Of a stretch of DNA of 64,000 nucleotides, positions 27,185 through 34,225 are shown one piece after another (the stretch's first letter is position 1; each line of letters starts with the position of its first letter). The stretch is from Bradyrhizobium sp. B097. GTDB taxonomy: Bacteria > Pseudomonadota > Alphaproteobacteria > Rhizobiales > Xanthobacteraceae. The stretch covers positions 2,042,501-2,106,500 of the forward strand of contig NZ_CP152412.1 in NCBI RefSeq assembly GCF_038957035.1, given 5' to 3'. The notes under the pieces are model-generated. The model saw only the letters and a program-made list of their open reading frames with translations. It did no database searches and had not been told where the DNA came from. Both the position numbers and the translations under genes were made by a program.

Positions 27185-27466
27185 ATGAGCCTCCCGATCA
27201 CGAACCATGATCCCGGGTTTCGGATCACGCGGGCCAGCCACGTCGTCCTTGATGTCCGTGATCTCGCGGCAAGCCGGAGGTTCTACGAGAACGTGATCGG
27301 GCTGATCCTGACCGCGGAGGAGGGCGTTGCTGCCGCGCCGCCCGGGCCGAGGTGCCGCATCAGGGCCGCAGGCAGCGCCGACGAGCTCAATATGCTCGCC
27401 GGGCAACTGCTCGAAGGTCTCGGTGCGAGACATCAGTCGTTCCCGGCGACATCAGTCACTTCTTGA
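27185..27466 (+). pseudogene. Truncated VOC/extradiol dioxygenase-like gene, 5' part only
   Basis: After an AGAAGG ribosome-binding site, the ATG at 27185 opens a frame whose first ~42 residues (HDPGFRITRASHVVLDVRDL, then SRRFYENVIGLILTAEE) match the N-terminus of catechol 2,3-dioxygenase-like VOC proteins. After LTAEE (about 27321) the similarity stops and the frame runs on, antisense to other sequence, to 27466. A full member has about 300 residues, so only the first fragment survives. The frame overlaps the GlcG-like gene end. Confidence 0.6.
27322..27433 (-). pseudogene. 5' fragment of an unidentified gene after the GlcG-like gene
   Basis: On the minus strand an ATG at 27433, 22 bases after the GlcG-like stop, starts MSRTETFEQLPGEHIELVGA. 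After about 38 codons the frame runs into the antisense of the VOC fragment. It looks like the start of the next operon gene, cut by the same deletion that truncated the VOC gene. I cannot name the family. Confidence 0.45.
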
Positions 27467-27929
27467 TGTCGGCCGCGACCAGCACACGATGGCCGCGCAG
27501 CAGCTCTTGCAACGCCTGCAGGGCTGCGACGCCGCATTGGGTGTCCTGCTCGCCGTTGCCGCCGCTCAACCCGATGCCGCCGACAACCTCGTCGTCGACG
27601 ACGATCGGAAAGCCGCCGACGAACACGGCGAATTTTCCGTCGAAACTCCACTGGATGCCGAAGGCCTCGTTGCCGGGCAGGGCAGGTCCATTCGGCGGCT
27701 GGTTGAACAAATGGGTGGAGCGCTTGTGTCCGGCCGCCGTGAACGCCTTGTTCCAGGCGATCTGGGGACCGGTGATCCGCGCGCCATCCATCCGCTCCAG
27801 CGCCAGCGGATAGCCGCCGTCATCGGTCACGCAGACCGTCTCCGCAACGCCGATCTCGGCGGATTTGCGGATCGCGGCCGCGATCATGTGGCGGGCTTCG
27901 GCAAGTTCGAGTTTGAAAGTCTGTCTCAT
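27456..27929 (-). CDS. GlcG/HbpS-family (DUF336) protein
   Basis: The 157-residue protein is of the GlcG/HbpS fold (PF03928): GVAETVCVTDDGGYPLALERMDGA, then WNKAFTAAGHKRST and FVGGFPIVVDDEVVGGIGLSGG. Members are found with glycolate, alcohol and diol oxidation genes and some bind haem or cobalamin; the exact role is rarely known. It is the last intact gene of a minus-strand operon after the transporter and aldehyde dehydrogenase. Confidence 0.8.
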   Translation of the reverse strand: MRQTFKLELAEARHMIAAAIRKSAEIGVAETVCVTDDGGYPLALERMDGARITGPQIAWNKAFTAAGHKRSTHLFNQPPNGPALPGNEAFGIQWSFDGKFAVFVGGFPIVVDDEVVGGIGLSGGNGEQDTQCGVAALQALQELLRGHRVLVAADIKK

Positions 27930-27968
27930 CGCTTTGGTCCGGGATTGGAGTGGGCCTTCGACCGCGGC

Positions 27969-29474
27969 TCAGGTGCCGCGGTAGACCGTCTTGATCTGGG
28001 TGTAGAATTCGAGGCCGGTGCGGCCGGACTCGCGGAAGGTCGACGTGCTCGACCGCTTCAATCCGCCGAACGGCGCGTTGATCAAATTTCCGGTGGTGGT
28101 GCGGTTGATCTTCACCGTTCCGGACTGGATGTCATTGGCGAAATCGTGCATCGCGCGCGGGCTGCGCGTCACGATCGCGGCCGACAGGCCGTACTCGCTG
28201 GCATTGGCCTTGGCGATCGCGTCGGCATAGCTATCGACCTCGATGATCGCGATGACCGGGCCGAAGATTTCCTCGCGTGCGATCGTCATGTCCTGGGTCA
28301 CATCGCTGAAGATCGCGGGTGAGACGAAGTATCCGCCGTCATAGGCGGCACCGGTGAGCCGGTCGCCGCCATAGAGGTGCGTCGCTTCCTTTTTCCCGAT
28401 CGCGACGTAGCGCAGCACGGTTTCGAGCTGCCTCGCCGTGGCCAGCGGCCCCATCTCCATCCCGCCTGTGAGGCCGCTGCCGATCTTGATCGCCTTCACC
28501 TTGGCGAGGAGCCGTGCGGTGAACTCGGCGCGCACCTGCTTCATGACCAGGACGCGGCTGGTGCCGGTGCAGGCCTGGCCGGCCAGCGAGAGGCCGCCTT
28601 TGACGGTCAAATCGACCGCCAGATCGAGGTCGGCGTCGTCCATGACGATCAGCGGGTTCTTGCCGCCGAGCTCCATCTGCGTGCGGGTCGTGAAGCTGAC
28701 CGCGCGGCAAATCTGTTCGCCGGCGGATGTCGACCCGGTGAAGGAAATCGCCCGAATGACCGGCGGCTCGGTGATCGCAGGCCCGATCTCGCCGGCCTTG
28801 CCGGTGATGAAGTTGAGCGCGCCATTCGGCAGGCCCGCCGCAATCAGCGCCTCCGCCAGACGATAGCCGCTGAGCGGCGCATCGGACGATGGTTTGAACA
28901 CCACCGTATTGCCGGTGATGAGGGCCGGCGCGATCTTGCGCGCCGGGATGGAGATCGGAAAATTCCAGGGCGTGATCACCGACACGATGCCGAGCGGCTC
29001 GCGCAACGTATAGACCGTCATGTCTGCATCGTCGTTCGGAAACACCTCGCCGGTGAGCGACTGTCCCTCGACGGCATAGAACCGCAGGGTCTGCGCCGAG
29101 CGCAGCACTTCGTCGCGCGCGAGGCCGAGCGATTTGCCCATTTCCCGCGTCATCTCCCGGGCGATGTGATCGGCGCGGGCCTCGAGACGATCCGCGGCCC
29201 GGTTCAGGATGGCGGCGCGTTTGGAGATCGGCGTCCGCCGCCAGCCTTCGAACGCGGCGGCCGCGGCATCGACGGCCGCTTGCGCATCGGCGGCGGTCGA
29301 TTCCTGGAAGCGTCCGACCAGGTCGCTGGTGTCGGCGGGATTGACGTTCACGAACAGTCTGCCGGAGGCGCTTGCGGTCCGCTCGCCGGCGATCAGGTTC
29401 GGAAATTCCTCGATCCCTGCGCTGCCCTCCGTGGAAGGGGGCGCGTGGCGTATCGTCGTTTCAGCTATCGTCAC
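27969..29474 (-). CDS. NAD(P)-dependent aldehyde dehydrogenase
   Basis: The 501-residue ALDH has TPWNFP, KPSSDAP, the FTGST nucleotide site, the general base in MELGGK and the catalytic Cys in GQACTGTSR. Everything needed for aldehyde-to-acid oxidation is present. It lies directly after the transporter gene (gap 10 bases). By context it would oxidise an aldehyde made from an alcohol by the GMC enzyme encoded at 34226-35857. Confidence 0.9.
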   Translation of the reverse strand: MTIAETTIRHAPPSTEGSAGIEEFPNLIAGERTASASGRLFVNVNPADTSDLVGRFQESTAADAQAAVDAAAAAFEGWRRTPISKRAAILNRAADRLEARADHIAREMTREMGKSLGLARDEVLRSAQTLRFYAVEGQSLTGEVFPNDDADMTVYTLREPLGIVSVITPWNFPISIPARKIAPALITGNTVVFKPSSDAPLSGYRLAEALIAAGLPNGALNFITGKAGEIGPAITEPPVIRAISFTGSTSAGEQICRAVSFTTRTQMELGGKNPLIVMDDADLDLAVDLTVKGGLSLAGQACTGTSRVLVMKQVRAEFTARLLAKVKAIKIGSGLTGGMEMGPLATARQLETVLRYVAIGKKEATHLYGGDRLTGAAYDGGYFVSPAIFSDVTQDMTIAREEIFGPVIAIIEVDSYADAIAKANASEYGLSAAIVTRSPRAMHDFANDIQSGTVKINRTTTGNLINAPFGGLKRSSTSTFRESGRTGLEFYTQIKTVYRGT

Positions 29475-29484
29475 AGGACTCTCC

Positions 29485-31026
29485 TCAATGCCAGATCAGC
29501 ACCGCGCAGACGGTCGACACCGCGAGCCCGGTCAATACGGGGACCATCGCCGTCCGCACGATCTGGAAGACGGGGACGCGCGCGAAGCCGGCCACTGCGA
29601 TCAGCGACGACCAGGCCACCAGCGTGCCGCCGCCGGTCCACACCGCGCCCATCTGGCCGATCGCGGCGAGCGTCGCCGGCTCCATTCCGACCGACGGTGC
29701 CAGCGCGCCCGACAGTGAGCCGGTCAGCGGCAAGCCGGCAAAGCCCGAGCCGTCGATGCCGGTGATCATGCCTGATATCAGGATGCCGAAGGCGACGAAA
29801 ATCTCGTTGCCGGGGATCCAGGCCTGCGCGGTCTGGATCAGTTCGAACAGGAGGCTCGGCGCCTGGGCCGCGGGTACCCCGAGGATCGGGGCAGACAGGC
29901 TCGGCTCGGCGCCGAGAAAGAAGAAGCCCGCGATCGGCAGCACGGAGCCCATCGCCTTGAATGCGAAGACGAAGCCTTCGGTGACATGGTCGGCGCTGGT
30001 GTCGAGGAATTTGCGCAAATCATCGGTGATGAAGGATGCGCAGATCATCAGGATCGCGGCGACGCCGCCGACCAGTGCGGCAGCGTCGCCGCCCTTGAGG
30101 TCGTGGCCGACGCCGAGCTTGGCCAGCACCATCACCGCGATGACGCAGAGAAAGGCGAGCGGGGTCGCAACCGCAAAGAATTTCGACCAGCCTTCGCGGC
30201 GCGTCGGTACTCCGGCGAGCTCCTTGTCGATCTGCGCCTGGGTCGCGAGCGGCCGCTGGCCGTCGGCGGTGCCGCGTGCGATCTCCGCCTTGTCGAAGCT
30301 GCCTTCCTGCTCCAGCCGTGCCAATTCGCCATTGCTCGACTGCGCCTGCCAGCGCTCCAGCAGCCGCTCGTCGGGCTTGGTGATCGACTTGCGGATCGAA
30401 AGATAGGCGAGCGTCAACGCGATGCCGCCGGTGATGAGGGACAGCACCAGCGCGCGGTCCGCGACGGTGGCGGCGCTGACCGCGGCGCCGGCCGCCTTGG
30501 CGCTGATCCCGGGCGCAACGCCGATCACATAGTCCGACGACAGCGCCATGCCCTGTCCGGCGATCGCGATCGCAATGGCACCGCCGAGCGGCGACAGGCC
30601 GGCCGCAATCGCCGCGGGCAGCAGCACCGCGGAGACCAGCGGCACTGCCGGTGTCGGCCAGAAGAACAGCGAGATCACATAGGTGATGGCGGCAAGCACG
30701 AAGTAGGCGGTGTGTCCGCTTTTCATGATGGCGCGGAACGGTTCGACCATGCGAATGTCCGAGCGCAGCACCTTGAGCGCGTTCAGCAGCGCCGTCATCA
30801 GCGCGATCACCAGGAAGATGTTGAACAGCTCCTTGGCGGCGGTGAAGCTCGCGTTGAAGACGCTGGCGAGCGCTGCGACCGGGCTGTGCGTCCAGGCCAG
30901 CGCGACCAGGAGTGTCGCGACCACCGACGGCACCACGACGTTGGCGCGCCAGATCATGGTGAGAACGATGACGGCGACGCCGAGCAAATAGACCCAGTGC
31001 GCGGCAACGATCGGAGCGTGCTGCAT
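29485..31026 (-). CDS. Multi-helix organic-anion transporter-like membrane protein
   Basis: The 513-residue protein has about 12 hydrophobic helices and a hydrophilic loop in the middle (about 230-290, rich in Gln/Glu/Arg). Gly/Pro-rich re-entrant-like stretches (WPTPAVPLVSAVLLPAA; ITGIDGSGFAGLPLTGSL) recall ion-transporter-superfamily carriers such as DcuC, GntP or CitM types. The exact family is not clear to me. The start is ATG 31026 after GAGGGG; the longer frame is unlikely. First gene of the minus operon, transcribed from an operator-bearing divergent promoter. Confidence 0.75.
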   Translation of the reverse strand: MQHAPIVAAHWVYLLGVAVIVLTMIWRANVVVPSVVATLLVALAWTHSPVAALASVFNASFTAAKELFNIFLVIALMTALLNALKVLRSDIRMVEPFRAIMKSGHTAYFVLAAITYVISLFFWPTPAVPLVSAVLLPAAIAAGLSPLGGAIAIAIAGQGMALSSDYVIGVAPGISAKAAGAAVSAATVADRALVLSLITGGIALTLAYLSIRKSITKPDERLLERWQAQSSNGELARLEQEGSFDKAEIARGTADGQRPLATQAQIDKELAGVPTRREGWSKFFAVATPLAFLCVIAVMVLAKLGVGHDLKGGDAAALVGGVAAILMICASFITDDLRKFLDTSADHVTEGFVFAFKAMGSVLPIAGFFFLGAEPSLSAPILGVPAAQAPSLLFELIQTAQAWIPGNEIFVAFGILISGMITGIDGSGFAGLPLTGSLSGALAPSVGMEPATLAAIGQMGAVWTGGGTLVAWSSLIAVAGFARVPVFQIVRTAMVPVLTGLAVSTVCAVLIWH

Positions 31027-31060
31027 GGTTGTTGCTTTCCCCTCTAATGCGGCGAATAAT

Positions 31061-31073
31061 GTATACTGTATTC
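31061..31073. promoter_or_regulatory. Operator A: GTATAC-T-GTATTC
   Basis: One mismatch from the palindrome GTATAC-N-GTATAC. It lies 35 bases upstream of the transporter start and its centre is 189 bases (18 x 10.5) from operator B. The likely ligand is the GntR/FCD regulator encoded at 33239. Confidence 0.6.
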
Positions 31074-31231
31074 CGCAATGGCAAGCGCAAATTGCGAGCT
31101 GGCGATCCATGCGTCGAAGAAGGATGGGAGCGTCTCCGACCGCATTTTTGTGCAACGGAAGCACAAAATAGCGGCGATTCAATGCGGTCGGTGTCGGGTG
31201 GGAGGGATGGCGGGGAACCCGGCCTTCGATG

Positions 31232-31262
31232 TTGACAGGCGCAAAGATAGTATACAGTATAC
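31232..31262 (+). promoter_or_regulatory. Operator B and promoter of the HDO operon
   Basis: A consensus -35 TTGACA (31232-31237) is followed by the perfect 13-base palindrome GTATACaGTATAC (31250-31262), which covers the expected -10 region (18-base spacer to AGTATA). This fits repression of the rightward operon, with a leader of about 65 bases to the ATG at 31336. Confidence 0.65.
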
Positions 31263-31335
31263 CGAAATAGCCGACCGAAACGGACCGATGGTCCGTTGCC
31301 GGGCGGCGATTTCTTCACGGCACAGGAGCGCCACG

Positions 31336-32103
31336 ATGCAAAAGCTGATGGATCACGTGGAATTTCGAGCGGCCCTCGAAAATGCCATCAAGGGAAAGAG
31401 CGCCAACAAGGCTCCGTTCAGCGTCGCCTGGGCGAGCGGCAAGCTCAGCCGCGCGCATCTCGCGCGCTGGGCCGAGAACCACTACCACTATGTCGGTCCG
31501 TTCGCCGACTACCTCGGCTACATCTATGCGCGGATGCCGGAGCAGTACCAGGAAGCCAAGGACTTCCTGCTCGCCAATATGTATGAGGAAGAGATCGGGG
31601 GCGACCGTCACACCGATCTGCTGATCCGCTTCGCGGAGGCCTGCGGCACGACCGCGGCGCGCATCAAGAACCCCGACAACATGACGCCGACGACGCGCGG
31701 GCTGCAGAGCTGGTGTTATGCGGTCGCGATGCGCGAGGATCCGATCGTCGCAGTGGCCGGCCTCGTGGTCGGTCTGGAGTCGCAGGTCCCCTCGATCTAT
31801 CGCAAGCAGACGCCGACCCTGCGCGAGAAGTACAAATTCACCGACGAGGAAGTCGAGTTCTTCGACCTTCACATCGTGTCGGACGAGATTCACGGCGAGC
31901 GCGGCTACCAGATCGTGCTCGAGCATGCCAATACGGTCGAGCTGCAGCAGCGTTGCCTCAAGATCTGCGAGATCGGCGCACAGATGCGGCTGCTCTATAC
32001 CACCGCGCTGTACCACGACTATGTCGCAAACGACATTCCGCTGGCGGAGCTCGATCTGGCCAGCGGTGTGTCCGCTAAAGAACGCGTGCTGTTGCAGGCC
32101 TGA
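31336..32103 (+). CDS. Haem-oxygenase-like diiron oxidase (PqqC/CADD/TenA-like superfamily)
   Basis: The 255-residue all-helical protein starts at the ATG behind AGGAG. A full six-ligand diiron set is visible: E85-x6-H92 (EEIGGDRH), E148 (VGLESQVP) and H179-x3-D183-x2-H186 (HIVSDEIH). The spacing is nearly that of CADD (E81, H88, E142, H174, D178, H181, from memory). It is therefore probably an O2-activating HDO and not a TenA thiaminase or cofactorless PqqC. Two ferredoxins encoded downstream could supply electrons. Substrate and reaction are unknown. Confidence 0.8.
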   Translation: MQKLMDHVEFRAALENAIKGKSANKAPFSVAWASGKLSRAHLARWAENHYHYVGPFADYLGYIYARMPEQYQEAKDFLLANMYEEEIGGDRHTDLLIRFAEACGTTAARIKNPDNMTPTTRGLQSWCYAVAMREDPIVAVAGLVVGLESQVPSIYRKQTPTLREKYKFTDEEVEFFDLHIVSDEIHGERGYQIVLEHANTVELQQRCLKICEIGAQMRLLYTTALYHDYVANDIPLAELDLASGVSAKERVLLQA

Positions 32104-32124
32104 GTCGCGGGGAGCAGCGGCGCG

Positions 32125-32469
32125 ATGCCCAACGTCATCTTTCACCGCAACGGCGAGACCTTTGTCGGCGAGGTCAAGGAGAACACCAATCTGGTGGTCC
32201 GCGCCGGCATCCGCCAGTTTCCCTATCCCAACTTCCTTTACGGCTGCGGGATGGGGAAGTGCGGGAAGTGCGCGTCGCTCATCATCAAGGGCGGCGAGCA
32301 CTTGCCGGAGCCGAACTGGAAGGAAAAGAAGCGCCTCGGTGCCAGGATCGAGCAGGGATATCGCCTCGCCTGCCAGCTCTGGCTCACGCATGACGTTGAA
32401 CTGTCGCAGGAGGCAGCCCCGCTGGTCGACGTCGTCGCGCCGGCCGGCGCCGCGGTTGGGAGGACGTGA
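32125..32469 (+). CDS. [2Fe-2S] ferredoxin 1 of the HDO operon
   Basis: The 114-residue protein has the plant-type cluster motif C41-x4-C46-x2-C49 with C83 completing the set. The Lys-rich surface (KKRLGARIEQGYR) and acidic C-terminal half suit protein docking. It starts 21 bases after the HDO gene and is probably translated from the same mRNA. No reductase is encoded in the cluster, so it must be reduced by a shared reductase or by the GMC or other partner. Confidence 0.87.
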   Translation: MPNVIFHRNGETFVGEVKENTNLVVRAGIRQFPYPNFLYGCGMGKCGKCASLIIKGGEHLPEPNWKEKKRLGARIEQGYRLACQLWLTHDVELSQEAAPLVDVVAPAGAAVGRT

Positions 32470-32472
32470 CCG

Positions 32473-32769
32473 ATGTACGTGATACTGACGAGCAAGCCGG
32501 GGCAGTTTCGCACCGAGATCGCTGACGGCCTGCGGCCGCTCGCGGCCTACGACTACCTGTTCTACGGCATCAGGAAGGCGACGTTCGTGATCGCCGAGCT
32601 GCTCGAGGAGACCAAGGTCAGGGTGATCGACGAGGCCTGGTCGCCGCCGATCGTGAACGAGGTGCCCTCGAAATTCCTCGAGAAGTTCGAGACGCCCGAG
32701 CGGGCGCTGCACGAACTCGAGCACCTCATCACATTCGGTCACATGGACACCAAGCTGCGCAAGCGCTGA
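32473..32769 (+). CDS. Small unrecognised protein between two ferredoxins
   Basis: The 98-residue soluble protein starts MYVILTSKPGQFRTE and has mixed alpha/beta character, one short hydrophobic strand (ATFVIAELL) and a charged C-terminus. It has no cysteines and no signal peptide. I do not recognise the family. It begins 3 bases after ferredoxin 1 and ends 12 bases before ferredoxin 2, so it is firmly part of the operon. A role as an oxidase or ferredoxin effector subunit is a guess. Confidence 0.75.
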   Translation: MYVILTSKPGQFRTEIADGLRPLAAYDYLFYGIRKATFVIAELLEETKVRVIDEAWSPPIVNEVPSKFLEKFETPERALHELEHLITFGHMDTKLRKR

Positions 32770-32781
32770 GCGGATGGCGGG

Positions 32782-33111
32782 ATGATCGAAGTCACGTTTC
32801 TGACCAATGGCGGGAAAACCGTCACTGCCGCGGAGAACAGCAATCTGCTGCGCGTCTCGCTGCGCGAGCAGGGCGGCATTCCGTTCAAGTGCGGCGGCGG
32901 CCTGTGCGGAACCTGCAAATGCCTGATCGAGAAGGGCATCGAGAACACCGATGCGATCAAGCCGAAGGAGCGAAAGCACCTCACCGACGCGCAGTTCGCC
33001 GCCGGCTATCGGATGGCGTGCCAGACCTTTCTCACCGGCAGCGTGAGCGTGTCGTGGGTGCCGAAAGCCGCGGTGCCGGCGGCTCGACCTGTAGCTGTTG
33101 ACGGCGAATGA
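32782..33111 (+). CDS. [2Fe-2S] ferredoxin 2 of the HDO operon
   Basis: The 109-residue plant-type ferredoxin has C37-x4-C42-x2-C45 and C80; an extra C47 follows the loop. It differs clearly from ferredoxin 1 in the cluster loop (CGGGLCGTC against CGMGKCGKC), so the two are not a recent duplication. It probably serves a second electron step or partner of the HDO enzyme. Confidence 0.87.
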   Translation: MIEVTFLTNGGKTVTAAENSNLLRVSLREQGGIPFKCGGGLCGTCKCLIEKGIENTDAIKPKERKHLTDAQFAAGYRMACQTFLTGSVSVSWVPKAAVPAARPVAVDGE

Positions 33112-33238
33112 GCGCGGCTTGATGGCATGCAGCCGGCGGTCTAAATACGCAACAGCGGTCATTCGGCCAGGACTCTGGCAGCTCGTTGGACCTCCGGTGT
33201 CCATGCATTGAGCGAAGCGCGGCCGGACAGGTCGGTTC

Positions 33239-34048
33239 ATGGCAGGCAAGCTCGGAAGCTCCAAACGTCTCGGCGACGACTACCTCTCCCTCCACGGCAG
33301 GGTGATCGAGGAGCTGCGGCAGGCGATCCTGAGCCGGCGGCTGAAGCCCGGCGAGCGGCTCGTCGAGGGCCGCCTCGCCGATGAGCTCGGTGTTTCCCGC
33401 AATCCGGTGCGCGAAGCGATCCGCGTGCTGGAGTCGGAGGGGCTCGTCGAGGTGACCGCGCGGCGCGGTGCCTCGGTCATCACGATGAGCGATGAGGAAG
33501 CGCGCGAGACGGTCGAAGTCCGCGCGCTGCTCGAGGGACAAAACGCGCGCCTGGCTGCGCGGCGCCGCGAAGAGAGCATCATCAAGCGGATCGCGGCGGT
33601 GTTGAAGCAGGGCAACGAGGCGGTCGCGGGACGGCGCTACGACCTGTTGTCGGATCTCAACCAGCAATTCCATCATGAATTGGCGGAGGCCGGCCGCAAC
33701 CGCGTGCTCGCCGATCTGCTGAAGCGGCTGCGCGAACGCACGGCGATGCTGTTCTCGCCCACCGATCCGGTGCGCCAGGCGCGGACCTGGGATGAGCACG
33801 CCGCGATCCTGCGCGCCATCATCGCCGGCGACGAGCGCGCCGCCGCCACGCTTGCCGCCGAGCATGTGATGCGCGCCGGTGCGGATTTTCTCTCGAGCCT
33901 CCATGTGCCCGATGAGGAGACCTCGCTGGAGGCGGCGTCGGCGAAATACGGCCTGCCGTCCGGCTCCCGCGTGGATCAGACGGCGACCAAGCCGGCGCGC
34001 CGGAACCAGCAGCGCGCCGGTACGCGGCGGCGAAAAGCAGAGAGCTGA
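33239..34048 (+). CDS. GntR/FCD transcriptional regulator of the HDO cluster
   Basis: The 269-residue protein has an N-terminal winged HTH (LKPGERLVEGRLADELGVSRNPVREAI), an FCD domain with QQFHHELAE, EHAAILRAI and AAEHVMRA, and a long basic tail (ARRNQQRAGTRRRK). It sits between the ferredoxins and the GMC gene on the same strand. The GTATAC-type palindromes at 31061 and 31250 are its likely operators, by analogy with the FCD-controlled van operon in this window. Confidence 0.85.
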   Translation: MAGKLGSSKRLGDDYLSLHGRVIEELRQAILSRRLKPGERLVEGRLADELGVSRNPVREAIRVLESEGLVEVTARRGASVITMSDEEARETVEVRALLEGQNARLAARRREESIIKRIAAVLKQGNEAVAGRRYDLLSDLNQQFHHELAEAGRNRVLADLLKRLRERTAMLFSPTDPVRQARTWDEHAAILRAIIAGDERAAATLAAEHVMRAGADFLSSLHVPDEETSLEAASAKYGLPSGSRVDQTATKPARRNQQRAGTRRRKAES

Positions 34049-34225
34049 ACGCGCCCGTCGCATTGATGGTTTGTGGCCGCCGATCCTGCGGTGAAAGGTC
34101 CGGTGGTACCGCTCCGGATCGCCGGCTAACTTTCTTGACCGTATCTGCCACGCTCGCTACGTCTCTTCCCAATGCTGGGCAGGGGCGCAACTCTGCCGGC
34201 CGCGCCGCATGGCCGGGGGAAACCA

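Noticed and set aside
31078..31335. 86-residue N-terminal extension of the HDO protein
   Set aside because: It would run through the promoter and operator B; ATG 31336 has an AGGAG site and fits the family.
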